DNA of 64,000 bases from Kineothrix sp. MB12-C1 (lineage in GTDB: Bacteria; Bacillota; Clostridia; Lachnospirales; Lachnospiraceae), in NCBI RefSeq assembly GCF_030863805.1, contig NZ_CP132957.1, positions 3,596,001 through 3,660,000 of the forward strand, written 5' to 3'. Numbering within the stretch: the first letter of the stretch is position 1; every line of letters starts with the position of its first letter. Of this stretch, positions 1-8,150 are shown piece by piece. A program made the position numbers and the translations under genes. The notes beneath the pieces are model-generated. The model did not search any database. It was given only the letters and a program-made list of their open reading frames with translations, and was not told the DNA's origin.

Positions 1-475
1 CGATTCGGGTCGGACTGCTCAGTTGATGAAAGCATTAGGCGGCGAAGGTAAATATGAGGTCACAGCCGATATGAAGGAACTTTTGGCAGACTTCTATGGC
101 GGTTATGCTTCGGAAAAAGAGACTGCGGATATGATTAAGGCCTTGTATGAAAAGACAGGCTATGTGATCGATACACATACGGCAGTAGCAGCGTGTGTTT
201 ATGAGAAATATAAAGAAGACAAAAAGGATGAAACGAAGACGGTAATCGCCTCCACAGCGAGCCCGTTTAAATTCACAAGAAGTGTAATGGATGCTATCGA
301 TGAGAAGTATGATAGTATGTCCGATTTTGAATTAGTGGATGAATTATCCGCTTTGGCGAATGTAGCTGTGCCGGAAGCGATTGAAGAGATTAAATCAGCG
401 CCGGTACTGCATGATCATGTCTGCGGAAATGACGAAATGCAAAAGACGGTAGAGGCATTCTTAAAGCTTAAGTAA
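1..475 (+). CDS. thrC: Threonine synthase, C-terminal part (5' end outside window)
   Basis: The reading frame is open from base 2 and runs to TAA at 473-475. It encodes the last ~157 residues of a PLP-dependent threonine synthase, which converts O-phosphohomoserine to threonine in the cytosol. The visible part contains the family's C-terminal pattern: a DTHTAVAACVYEKY-type stretch, then TVIASTASPFKF, then a helical end. The internal TTG-ATG at 23-28 is not the true start because homologous sequence (RTAQLMKALGG) reads through it. The PLP lysine lies upstream of the window. Assignment is by recognition of the C-terminal sequence; confidence is high. Confidence 0.9.
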   Translation, partial: DSGRTAQLMKALGGEGKYEVTADMKELLADFYGGYASEKETADMIKALYEKTGYVIDTHTAVAACVYEKYKEDKKDETKTVIASTASPFKFTRSVMDAIDEKYDSMSDFELVDELSALANVAVPEAIEEIKSAPVLHDHVCGNDEMQKTVEAFLKLK

Positions 476-525
476 GGGACAAAAAAAGATTACTGAACTG
501 TAACAGAGAAAGGCATGGACTCAAC

Positions 526-870
526 GTGGATACGAATATATTTGATTTTCTAATTATAATCAGTGGTGTTTATCTGATTTATACGGCAATCGTTATGAAG
601 ACTACCGGAAAGATTACGGGTGGAGCCATCGTTAGTAAGGATGTGGACGTAGATAATATTCGCGATAAGGAAGGCTTTATCCGGTATATGTTCCCCAAAT
701 CACTTTTTATGGGAATCCTTACATGTATTATCGGGTTGTTCGGAATTGTGTCAACGAGATTTAATGGGCCATCCTATTTATCCCTCGTTGCTGTCGGATG
801 TTTTATGGTAATATTAATTTTATTCGCGATATCTTCGAGCAGAGCGCGTAAAATGTTTATCGATGAGTAA
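526..870 (+). CDS. Small integral membrane protein, unknown function
   Basis: A 114-residue protein with three hydrophobic segments (about residues 7-25, 60-77 and 85-103) joined by short polar stretches, so probably a small inner-membrane protein. The start is GTG at 526, preceded by AGAAAGG at 507-513; the spacing of about 12 nt is slightly long. An ATG at 515 is out of frame. It follows thrC by 50 bp and may be cotranscribed. The stop codon TAA (868-870) falls inside the left arm of a palindromic repeat. I do not recognise a family and propose no function. Confidence 0.7.
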   Translation: MDTNIFDFLIIISGVYLIYTAIVMKTTGKITGGAIVSKDVDVDNIRDKEGFIRYMFPKSLFMGILTCIIGLFGIVSTRFNGPSYLSLVAVGCFMVILILFAISSSRARKMFIDE

Positions 871-893
871 CTGTGCGGGTGCTTGATAGTTGC
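867..893 (+). repeat. Palindromic repeat, GTAACTG family, copy 1
   Basis: The left arm GTAACTG (867-873) and right arm TAGTTGC (887-893) pair as RNA with G-U wobbles. Related copies lie at 5557-5583 (opposite strand), 29254-29280, 47398-47424 and 48116-48142. The TAA stop of the preceding gene is inside the left arm. Confidence 0.6.
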
Positions 894-901
894 ATAATAT
901 A

Positions 902-1056
902 ATGATACCTACGGATTGCTATGCACTTCGTACTCTCGCAATCCTAAAGCATTCGAAATCCGCCCTATTCGGGCTACTTTCTCATGCTTTGCGGGTCCCA
1001 AAGTCATGTTTTTTCATGCAAGCATGAAACGCATGACTTTGGGACCCTGGTATCAT
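902..1056 (+). repeat. 155-bp repeat element with terminal inverted repeats, copy 1
   Basis: The element starts ATGATACC (902-909) and ends GGTATCAT (1049-1056), a perfect 8-bp terminal inverted repeat. It contains a strong internal hairpin whose 16-nt arms begin GGGTCCCAAAGTCATG (from 996) and end in the complement before 1047. A second copy sits at 10627-10802. No convincing protein is encoded. The structure resembles a miniature inverted-repeat element, but no transposase relative is visible in the window. Confidence 0.75.
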
Positions 1057-1061
1057 AATAT

Positions 1062-1116
1062 AAAAGCCATGTATGGAAGGAAAAGTTGTTCCTTTTATAC
1101 ATGGCTTTTTGATTTT
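1062..1116. terminator. Bidirectional rho-independent terminator
   Basis: The arm AAAAGCCATGTAT (from 1063) pairs with ATACATGGCTTTT (to 1109), with further pairing inside (GGAAGGAA with TTCC) and T-runs on both strands. It lies just past the citrate synthase stop and would end that minus-strand gene. Confidence 0.8.
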
Positions 1117-1126
1117 AGTTTTTATT

Positions 1127-2500
1127 TTACCTTTTCGATATATCGGTATAGCAGCGATCCTCCCCGATTGCTTTGTAAGCCGGGCGGATGATTTTGCCGT
1201 TGTTGGCAAGTTCTTCCATGCGGTGTGCGCACCAGCCGGATATTCTGGCAATAGCGAAAATAGGAGTATAAAGTTCTAATGGTAAATCCAGCATATGGTA
1301 AACAAAGCCAGAGTAAAAGTCTACGTTAATACTTACGCCTTTATATATTTGCCGTTCCCTTTCGATGATTTCCGGTGCCAGCCGTTCAACGAGAGAATAA
1401 AGAGCGAATTCCTTCTGCAGTCCCTTTTCCTCAGATAACTTTTCGACAAAGGATTTGAAGATAACAGCACGCGGGTCTGATTTGGAATAAACGGCATGGC
1501 CAACACCGTAGATGAGACCGGCATGGTCGAAGGCTTCCTTGTGAAGCAGCCTGGTGAGATAATCGGATATTTGTTCTTCGTCTTCCCAATCGGAAATATT
1601 GTTTTTCATGTCTTCAAACATTTGTACCACTTTAATATTAGCACCGCCGTGTCTTGGTCCCTTTAAGGAGCCGATAGCAGCCGCGATAACGGAATAGGTA
1701 TCGGTCAAAGAAGAGGTGACTACATGGGTGGTAAAGGTGGAGTTGTTGCCTCCGCCATGTTCCATATGTAATACGAGAGCAATATCCAGAATCCGTGCCT
1801 CAAGAGGTGTGTAGGAGCTGTCCGGTCTAAGGATATGCAATATATTCTCTGCGGTGGATAATTCCGGCCTGTGGGGATGAATATACAGGCTCTTACCATC
1901 ATGATAGTGGCTATATGCTTGATAGCCATAAATAGAAAGCAGAGGAAAGAGGCTGATGAGTTGGAGACTCTGTCGCAGCACGTTAGGAAGAGAGGTATCA
2001 TCTGCCCTGTCATCATAGGAATATAAGGTGAGAACGCTTCTTGCTAAGGTATTCATCATATCACGGCTGGGCGCCTTCATAATAATATCACGAACAAAGC
2101 TGGTAGGAAGGCTGCGGTAATAGGAAAGCAGGGAAGAAAAGTCTTCCAATTCCTTATCGGTGGGCAGCTTATCGAATAGTAGAAGGTAGGTGGTTTCTTC
2201 GAAACCGAAACGGTTATCTTTTGTAAAACCGGTTACCAGGTCTTTGACGTTGTAACCGCGGTAGAATAAATCGCCGTGAATGGGAGTCTGTATGCCATCC
2301 ACCATTTTATTGGCACGTACATCGGAGATATGTGTAAGCCCGGCAAGTACGCCCCTGCCGCTTACATCTCGCAGTCCCCGCTTAACATCATATTGTGTAA
2401 ATAGTTCTGATTCGATGATGTCAGCCTGTTCACTTAATTTGGCGAGCTGAACGATCTCTGGAGTAACTTGGGAGTAAACATTATGGTCTATAGAAATCAC
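1127..2500 (-). CDS. gltA: Citrate synthase (Si-type family)
   Basis: Condenses oxaloacetate and acetyl-CoA to citrate in the cytosol. The protein is about 457 residues and shows the three catalytic positions of the family: His in HMEHGGGNNST (about residue 248), His in GVGHAVY (about 335) and Asp in NVDFYSG (about 394); KGPRHGGAN also matches. I place the start at GTG 2500, preceded by AAGAAAGGG. The frame extends to a TTG at 2536 but the extra 12 residues look unlike the family. It is transcribed alone, away from deoC, and ends at a bidirectional terminator. A second, unrelated citrate synthase candidate lies at 41608-43020. The 2-methylcitrate synthase alternative is unlikely without prp genes nearby. 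Confidence 0.92.
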   Translation of the reverse strand: MISIDHNVYSQVTPEIVQLAKLSEQADIIESELFTQYDVKRGLRDVSGRGVLAGLTHISDVRANKMVDGIQTPIHGDLFYRGYNVKDLVTGFTKDNRFGFEETTYLLLFDKLPTDKELEDFSSLLSYYRSLPTSFVRDIIMKAPSRDMMNTLARSVLTLYSYDDRADDTSLPNVLRQSLQLISLFPLLSIYGYQAYSHYHDGKSLYIHPHRPELSTAENILHILRPDSSYTPLEARILDIALVLHMEHGGGNNSTFTTHVVTSSLTDTYSVIAAAIGSLKGPRHGGANIKVVQMFEDMKNNISDWEDEEQISDYLTRLLHKEAFDHAGLIYGVGHAVYSKSDPRAVIFKSFVEKLSEEKGLQKEFALYSLVERLAPEIIERERQIYKGVSINVDFYSGFVYHMLDLPLELYTPIFAIARISGWCAHRMEELANNGKIIRPAYKAIGEDRCYTDISKR

Positions 2501-2564
2501 CTTCCCTTTCTTGCAGCTTGCACCCCCCAGTAACAAGCATAATGATCATTTTTGTTTATATAAA

Positions 2565-2659
2565 CTGTCAACAGATAAATAATAGCATAAAAATACTTAT
2601 AAAAATAGATATAGTTGAATGTTTTTTGTGAAATAGAGCAAAAAGATATCTGTTAACAG
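2565..2659. promoter_or_regulatory. Divergent gltA/deoC control region with two related palindromes
   Basis: The 255-bp AT-rich gap between the divergent gltA and deoC holds CTGTCAACAG (2565-2574) and the perfect palindrome CTGTTAACAG (2650-2659). Read outward on opposite strands, both fit TATCTGTTRACAG. On the minus strand TTGACA is part of the first site and could be a -35 for gltA. Paired, similar sites between divergent genes suggest operators. No regulator is identified. Confidence 0.4.
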
Positions 2660-2755
2660 TATATTGTATGGCTAAAAAACAAATGCCTCTTTCTTTTTTT
2701 ATCATTTCATATTAGAATAATCACAGGATGAAAAAAGAAAACGGAGGAAGAGATT

Positions 2756-3421
2756 ATGACGAACGAACAAATTTTACAGTATATAGACCACACGCAGTTA
2801 AAGGCATTTACCACATGGGAGGATATACAGGTATTGTGTGAAGAAGCGATGGAGTATCATACTGCTTCTGTATGTGTTCCTCCATCTTATATCAAACGCA
2901 TTCACGATACTTATGGAGAGAAGGTCAATATATGTACAGTAGTCGGTTTCCCATTAGGCTACAGTGTAACGCAGGCGAAAGTAGCTGAGGTGAATCAGGC
3001 GATAGAAGATGGCGCTTCCGAAATCGATATGGTGGTGAATATCGGCGATGTGAAAAATGGCGATTTCAGAAAAGTGGAAAATGAGATAAGAACGTTAAAG
3101 CAAGCTTGTGGTTCTCATATTCTAAAAGTCATTGTGGAGACTTGCTATTTAACGGAGGAAGAGAAAATTGCTCTGTGTAAAGCGGTAACTGCGGCAGGTG
3201 CTGATTATATTAAGACTTCTACGGGATTTGGGACAAACGGTGCTACATTAGAAGATGTGAAGTTGTTCAAAGAAAATATCGGCCCTAATGTGAAAATAAA
3301 AGCAGCAGGCGGAGTGAAGACGAAAGAAGACTTGGAAGTTTTCTTAGGAGAAGGCTGCAGCCGCATTGGCACGTCATCCGCAGTAAGCATACTAGGCGGC
3401 GGAAAGGCAGAAGGATATTGA
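2756..3421 (+). CDS. deoC: Deoxyribose-phosphate aldolase
   Basis: Reversibly cleaves 2-deoxyribose 5-phosphate to glyceraldehyde 3-phosphate and acetaldehyde, in deoxynucleoside salvage. The 221-residue class I aldolase has the usual length of the short bacterial form. The Schiff-base lysine lies in YIKTSTGF (K153), the second active-site lysine in KAAGGV (K182), and the conserved Asp in EIDMVVN (D91). ATG 2756 is preceded by ACGGAGGAAGAG. Its TGA stop overlaps the ATG of the next gene by one base (TGATG), implying translational coupling with the aminopeptidase. No other nucleoside catabolism genes are nearby. Confidence 0.96.
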   Translation: MTNEQILQYIDHTQLKAFTTWEDIQVLCEEAMEYHTASVCVPPSYIKRIHDTYGEKVNICTVVGFPLGYSVTQAKVAEVNQAIEDGASEIDMVVNIGDVKNGDFRKVENEIRTLKQACGSHILKVIVETCYLTEEEKIALCKAVTAAGADYIKTSTGFGTNGATLEDVKLFKENIGPNVKIKAAGGVKTKEDLEVFLGEGCSRIGTSSAVSILGGGKAEGY

Positions 3422-5223
3422 TGGCTCAGGGAATTCAGAGACGTCTTGCCGCTTTACGCAGTAAGATGGCAGAAAAGAAGATTGATTATTATATGATCCC
3501 CACTTCGGATTTTCATGGTTCCGAAAGTGTGGATGACCATTTTAAAGTGAGAGAATATTTTTCTAACTTCACAGGTTCGAACGGAACCCTCGTTATAGGA
3601 GCTGAAACGGCAGGGCTTTGGACGGACGGCAGATATTTCATTCAGGCAGAGAAAGAGCTGGCAGGAACAGGAATCACACTTTTTCGCATGTTCGAAGAAG
3701 GTGTACCGGATATTCCGGAGTTCTTGCAATCGAATATGGGAGATGGGCAGACGCTTGGATTCGATGGAAGGGTCGTAAGTACTAAAGAAGGAAAGTCGCT
3801 GGAAGAAAAACTAAAGGATAGGAATATTCGTTTCGCTTATGCGGAGGACGTGGCGGATGGATTATGGGAAGAAAGACCGGACTTACCGAAACATGAAGTG
3901 ATGGTACTTTCGGAGGAAATCAGCGGACAGAGCATGCAGGAAAAGCTTCGCGCAGTACGGGCGGCTATGAAGGCAGCAGGTACAGAATACCTAATGTTAA
4001 GTAAACTGGATGATTTGATGTGGCTCATAAATATCAGAGGAAAAGATGTGGCTTGCAATCCGGTGGCGTTATCCTATGGTTTTATTACACTTCATGAGTT
4101 TTACTTATTTATACAACAAGAGGAAGTGACAGAAGAGTTCGCGCGTTATGCGAAGGACAATCTGATTGAAATCAGAGATTATGAAGAAGTAACAGATTTC
4201 CTGCAAAGATATGATTATAAAGGCAGGGTATTTGTGGATGAAGGCAATTTAAATTATGCCTTATATAAGATTCTGACGCAGCGGGCCGAGTGCCAGGCTG
4301 GTGATAACCCTACAGAAAGCTTGAAAGCGGTAAAAAATCAGACAGAGCTTTCCCATATGGAAAAGGTGTACCTTAAGGATAGCGCTGCGGTTATTAAATT
4401 TATTTATTGGCTGAAGAAGAATGTGGGAAGAGAAGAGATAACTGAGCTTTCGGCAGCGGAATATATGGATGGTCTGCGAAGAGAAATCGATGGATTTCTC
4501 GATTTATCCTTTCCGACGATTAGCGCATATAAGGAAAATGCGGCAATGATGCACTACGATGCTTCGCCTGAGAGTGCGAAAAAAATCGAAGCGCTGGGAA
4601 TGCTGCTGCTGGATTCCGGCGGACAATATATGGGTGGAACGACCGATGTAACAAGAACCATAGTTCTCGGTGAAATCGATCCGGAGATAAAGAAACATTT
4701 TACGAAGGTGGCAGTAGGAATGCTGCAGCTTACGGCAGCTAAGTTCTTATATGGTTGTACAGGAAGAAATCTGGATATCCTGGCAAGGCAGCCCCTGTGG
4801 GATATAGGCATTGATTACAAATGCGGAACCGGACATGGCATCGGTTATATCTTGAATGTTCATGAAGGACCTCAAGGCATACGATGGAGGTATGCACCGG
4901 GAATGAAGGATGCAGTGCTCGAAGAGGGAATGGTGATTTCTAATGAACCGGGGGTTTATATCGAGGGCAGTCATGGTATCCGTACGGAAAATATAATCGT
5001 AGTGAGAAAGGGAGAGAAAAATACAGATGGGCAATTCATGTATTTCGATACCCTTACCTTCGTTCCTATCGATAGGGATGCTATTGATACGGCATATATG
5101 CAGCCGGCGGATATAGAAAGGCTGAACAGATACCATGAAGAAGTATATACAAGAACAAAGGAGTATCTGACAGAGGAAGAAAAGGAATGGTTAAAGGAAG
5201 TGACAAAGCCTTTAAAAATATAG
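3421..5223 (+). CDS. Xaa-Pro aminopeptidase (aminopeptidase P, M24 family, long form)
   Basis: A 600-residue metallopeptidase that removes N-terminal residues preceding proline. The length and layout match the three-domain form: two creatinase-like N-terminal domains (about residues 1-300) and a pita-bread catalytic domain. Visible metal ligands are Asp in LLLDSGGQY (about 397), Asp in TTDVTR (about 408), His in GTGHGIGY (about 471), Glu in ISNEPGVY (about 508) and Glu in IRTENII (about 522). No signal peptide, so cytosolic. ATG 3421 overlaps the deoC stop, with AGAAGGA 7 nt upstream; the TTG three bases earlier is an alternative start. Probably scavenges proline-containing peptides. Confidence 0.93.
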   Translation: MAQGIQRRLAALRSKMAEKKIDYYMIPTSDFHGSESVDDHFKVREYFSNFTGSNGTLVIGAETAGLWTDGRYFIQAEKELAGTGITLFRMFEEGVPDIPEFLQSNMGDGQTLGFDGRVVSTKEGKSLEEKLKDRNIRFAYAEDVADGLWEERPDLPKHEVMVLSEEISGQSMQEKLRAVRAAMKAAGTEYLMLSKLDDLMWLINIRGKDVACNPVALSYGFITLHEFYLFIQQEEVTEEFARYAKDNLIEIRDYEEVTDFLQRYDYKGRVFVDEGNLNYALYKILTQRAECQAGDNPTESLKAVKNQTELSHMEKVYLKDSAAVIKFIYWLKKNVGREEITELSAAEYMDGLRREIDGFLDLSFPTISAYKENAAMMHYDASPESAKKIEALGMLLLDSGGQYMGGTTDVTRTIVLGEIDPEIKKHFTKVAVGMLQLTAAKFLYGCTGRNLDILARQPLWDIGIDYKCGTGHGIGYILNVHEGPQGIRWRYAPGMKDAVLEEGMVISNEPGVYIEGSHGIRTENIIVVRKGEKNTDGQFMYFDTLTFVPIDRDAIDTAYMQPADIERLNRYHEEVYTRTKEYLTEEEKEWLKEVTKPLKI

Positions 5224-5273
5224 AAAAATCCATGCTTTCCATTATTTAGAAAAGTAAAATGGAAAATTAGCTG

Positions 5274-5302
5274 TTGTATTTTATGATTGGGTTGGATATA
5301 AT
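5274..5302 (+). promoter_or_regulatory. Promoter of the 6S RNA gene
   Basis: TTGTAT (5274-5279), a 17-nt spacer and a perfect TATAAT (5297-5302). The predicted start of transcription near 5309 coincides with the 5' side of the closing stem of the RNA below. It is the only clear promoter between the aminopeptidase stop and 5740. Confidence 0.65.
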
Positions 5303-5308
5303 ATTATT

Positions 5309-5490
5309 AACCTGAAATGTTCGACAACTCTTGTTATTTTGAACCTACAGATACTTTAAACGGGATTCCTACATCATCTTATAGCTGTCAAGCCCCCACT
5401 CGCAAGAGGATTGGAGGGGAAGGCAAAAGTAAGGTTGCGGTCACCCACCTAGCATTGCTAGGAGTCAAAGTACAAGAATCGGCATTTTGG
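5309..5490 (+). ncRNA. ssrS: 6S RNA (SsrS), regulator of sigma-70-type RNA polymerase
   Basis: An intergenic, non-coding segment of about 180 nt with its own promoter and a following terminator. The two ends pair: AACTCTTGTTATTTTGA (from 5326) with TCAAAGTACAAGAATCGG (to about 5482), the long closing stem expected of 6S RNA. Between them are blocks I associate with clostridial 6S RNAs: TTTAAACGGGATTCC, GCTGTCAAGC and GCGGTCACCCACCTAGC. 6S RNA mimics an open promoter and binds housekeeping RNA polymerase in stationary phase. Identification rests on remembered family features and structure, not a covariance search; another structured RNA is possible. Confidence 0.72.
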
Positions 5491-5515
5491 GGATAAATGT
5501 AGGATTCTACGAATG

Positions 5516-5544
5516 AAAAAAGCAGCCGTATTGGCTGCTTTTTT
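5516..5544. terminator. Bidirectional intrinsic terminator after 6S RNA
   Basis: AAAAAAGCAGCC (5516-5527), a 5-nt loop, then GGCTGCTTTTTT (5533-5544): a perfect 12-bp inverted repeat with a T-tract on both strands. It ends the 6S transcript and could also stop minus-strand transcription. Confidence 0.88.
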
Positions 5545-5556
5545 CCAATGCAGAAT

Positions 5557-5620
5557 GTAACTGTTCAGTACCCTCACAGCTACAAAAGCAAAGATTGCTT
5601 TGTGAAAATCCATTAAAATC
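5557..5620 (-). repeat. Composite repeat: 35-bp block plus GTAACTG palindrome, copy 2
   Basis: On the minus strand, 5620-5586 is identical over 35 bp to 47361-47395 upstream of rex. The block is followed by a GTAACTG-family hairpin whose arms (GTAACTG 5557-5563, CAGCTAC 5577-5583) pair with a wobble. Just upstream on the minus strand is GGAGGTGAT, a near-perfect ribosome binding site, before ATG 5613. A frame of 51 codons runs from there to 5458, but it crosses the terminator and the antisense of 6S RNA, so its translation is doubtful. Confidence 0.65.
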
Positions 5621-5742
5621 ACCTCCGGTGATGGGATTTTCATTTGCTATTCCGCGTTTTCTTACGGTCCGCGCAGTAAATGCGCAGACCTGCTGAATAG
5701 TTACTGCAGAATACATAATGGGTACTGGCCGGGAGATTTTTA

Positions 5743-8118
5743 ATGAATAAAAAGTTTTTAATGGATAAAAATAACAAGTTATTTCTAAAAACGCTGTTTT
5801 GTATTATAGGCATACTTATTGTCGGATACATATTAGTCGTTAGTTTATGCATCGGCATTGTCAGACAGCCTGAGGGAGAATATATAAGGTTGCAAGATGC
5901 CAGGATATTAGCTGAGGCACTATGGGAGGAAAATGCGGATTCGATAGATGAGAGGAATGCGGCAGGAGATGCCCTTTTAACATACGGACAGTTTTTAACG
6001 TTAGTTCAGGAAATATCCGTTAAGAAAGGGAGCGGTGAATGGAAAGATGAACAGGGAAATGTGATTGGGGATCTTACCAAATGGTGTGAAAAAGAATATA
6101 AAGGGAAGTATAAAGAGGAGATGTATGTTCTGAAAGAGGACTGGTATTCCTTTTATGAGCGACTTCTCATTGCCTATGAGATGAATTCTGAGATTATGCT
6201 TGTAACTTCAGTTGTGCTTGGGAGCGGCGAGGAAGTGACGGATCAGGATGGAAATACTTTTGGCAGCAGAGAAATGCTGACGGAAGAAGGGGCGTTTTCT
6301 TTTCGCTCCGATTCCTTTTTGCAGTATAAATATCAGACAGTGAAGGCTTATCGAAAAGACGATGTTTTTCTGACGGTTTATGAACCGGTGAGCCGGGGAT
6401 ATCAGTTGGTAAATGCGTGGATTATGGAGGCCAGGGAGAAGCAGTTAAGAGTATTTCTAAAAGGATATGAAGTTAAGATTGCCTATGAACGGGCAGAAGA
6501 ATCTGCCAGAGAGCAGGTTGCGGATTTAGAATTTGCGGATGGCAAGCTGCAGTCGGTGACGGTAAAAGAAGAGAAGCTAAGCGGAAAGCTATTAAGTGTT
6601 TCGGAAGAGGGAATTGAAATAGAAGGATACGGCAAGTATCCGGTTAGAGATGGGATGAAAATCTATAAGCTTTATGGAAAGCTCGAAGAATGGGAACAAA
6701 AGGATTTAAGCATTGGCTATAATTTTACGGATTTTGTTTTGGAAGATGGCTCCATTTGTGCAGGGCTTGTCACGAGACAGGAAGCCATGGAGAATATTCG
6801 TATTGTCATAAAGAATACCTCCTTTACCAATGCATATCATCAAAAGGTGGAGTTGACGGCGGATACGGATTTTGTAATTACCTATGGCGATTACAAGGAA
6901 CCGAAAAAGCAGGAGTATAAGGCAGGAGAAAAAGTACTTATCGAAGAAGGAAGCGAATACCTTGGAGGAGAGCGCATTTACGTAGAACCTCTGGCACTTA
7001 CGGGCAGAATCCGCTTGTTGTCCGTGGAACGGTCACAAGGAACGCCTTCCTATCGTGGGAAAATGGAAATAACAAAAGCGCCGGATGGGTTTGTTATCGT
7101 GAATGAAGTGCTGTTGGAGGAATACTTATATTCGGTCGTTCCCAGCGAGATGCCGGCCTCTTACCCGATAGAGGCATTAAAGGCTCAGGCAGTATGTGCC
7201 AGAACATATGCCTATCGACATATGTTAAGTTCCGGTATCGCCAGATTCGGTGCTCATGTGGACGATAGCGCCGGATACCAGGTATACAATAATATTTCGG
7301 AACATGCGGATACGACAAAAGCAGTAAAAGAGACCACAGGTCAGCTATTATATTATGGAGAAAGTTTATGTGGTTCTTATTATTATTCCACCTCCTGTGG
7401 CTTTGGTGCGGATAGCAATATATGGAAATCGGACACACCGGAAGACTTGTCTTATCTCGTACCCGTGCGAATAGGAAGGGAAGAGGGAACGTATACTGGA
7501 GAAGCGATGATGGATGAGGATACCTTTTCTTCTTTCATCGGTCAGACCTTCGATTCCGATTATGAAAGAGAAGAGGCTTGGTATCGATGGAATTATGAAG
7601 TGACGAAGATCGATACAGAGAAGATTCTGTCTATCCTCCAAAAACGTTATGAGGCCAATGAGAAACTTATTCTGACGAAGGAAAAGAGCGGGAGCTTTGT
7701 GGCACAGCCTGTAAAAAAACTGGGCGATATCAAAAATATATATATTGAGAAGAGAACATCGGGAGGTGCTGCCGATGAACTTATTATTGAGGGTACGAAA
7801 AATACATATAAAGTCATCTCGGAGCATAATATCCGTTATGTGCTCAATGATGGAGAGAGTATGGTGGTAAGACAGGATGGCAGCCAGATAGCATCGCCGA
7901 CCCTGCTTCCCAGCGCTTACATGGTTCTTACTATTGGCAAAGAGGACGGTATTGTGGTAGGATATAGCTTAATCGGTGGCGGCTATGGGCATGGAGTGGG
8001 TATGTCTCAGAATGGTGCCAAGGCCATGGCGAATGCAGGATTGGATGCGAAAGAAATTCTTTCCTTTTTCTATCAATCGTGCGAGATTCAGAATGCTTAC
8101 GATATATCCGGTGATTAA
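5743..8118 (+). CDS. Membrane-anchored SpoIID/LytB-domain protein
   Basis: A 791-residue protein, over twice the length of sporulation SpoIID (about 340). An N-terminal membrane segment (about residues 13-37) is followed by about 400 residues I cannot assign. The SpoIID/LytB domain then begins near residue 430: YRGKMEI, the catalytic-type Glu in VVPSEMPASYP (about E469), KAQAVCARTYA, a Cys-containing YYYSTSCGFGADSN segment and the C-terminal GGGYGHGVGMSQNGA (about 745-760). SpoIID proteins are lytic transglycosylases that cut peptidoglycan glycan strands lacking stem peptides. Here the enzyme would act outside the membrane. ATG 5743 follows GGGAG by 8 nt. No SpoIIQ or SpoIIIA genes are nearby, so a general cell-wall role is as likely as engulfment. 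Confidence 0.85.
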   Translation: MNKKFLMDKNNKLFLKTLFCIIGILIVGYILVVSLCIGIVRQPEGEYIRLQDARILAEALWEENADSIDERNAAGDALLTYGQFLTLVQEISVKKGSGEWKDEQGNVIGDLTKWCEKEYKGKYKEEMYVLKEDWYSFYERLLIAYEMNSEIMLVTSVVLGSGEEVTDQDGNTFGSREMLTEEGAFSFRSDSFLQYKYQTVKAYRKDDVFLTVYEPVSRGYQLVNAWIMEAREKQLRVFLKGYEVKIAYERAEESAREQVADLEFADGKLQSVTVKEEKLSGKLLSVSEEGIEIEGYGKYPVRDGMKIYKLYGKLEEWEQKDLSIGYNFTDFVLEDGSICAGLVTRQEAMENIRIVIKNTSFTNAYHQKVELTADTDFVITYGDYKEPKKQEYKAGEKVLIEEGSEYLGGERIYVEPLALTGRIRLLSVERSQGTPSYRGKMEITKAPDGFVIVNEVLLEEYLYSVVPSEMPASYPIEALKAQAVCARTYAYRHMLSSGIARFGAHVDDSAGYQVYNNISEHADTTKAVKETTGQLLYYGESLCGSYYYSTSCGFGADSNIWKSDTPEDLSYLVPVRIGREEGTYTGEAMMDEDTFSSFIGQTFDSDYEREEAWYRWNYEVTKIDTEKILSILQKRYEANEKLILTKEKSGSFVAQPVKKLGDIKNIYIEKRTSGGAADELIIEGTKNTYKVISEHNIRYVLNDGESMVVRQDGSQIASPTLLPSAYMVLTIGKEDGIVVGYSLIGGGYGHGVGMSQNGAKAMANAGLDAKEILSFFYQSCEIQNAYDISGD

Positions 8119-8135
8119 AAAACACCGGATATATC
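8101..8135. other. Perfect 13-bp hairpin spanning the SpoIID-protein stop codon
   Basis: GATATATCCGGTG (8101-8113) and CACCGGATATATC (8123-8135) flank a 9-nt A-rich loop that contains the TAA stop (8116-8118). The left arm encodes the last four or five residues. No T-tract follows, so it is not a classical terminator; it may protect the 3' end or block a ribosome at the stop. Confidence 0.6.
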
Positions 8136-8150
8136 GATGCCTCCGGCGGA

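Noticed and set aside
916-1279. Open frames across the 155-bp repeat and the citrate synthase 3' end
   Set aside because: They lie in a palindromic repeat and antisense to a real gene, without ribosome binding sites or family resemblance.
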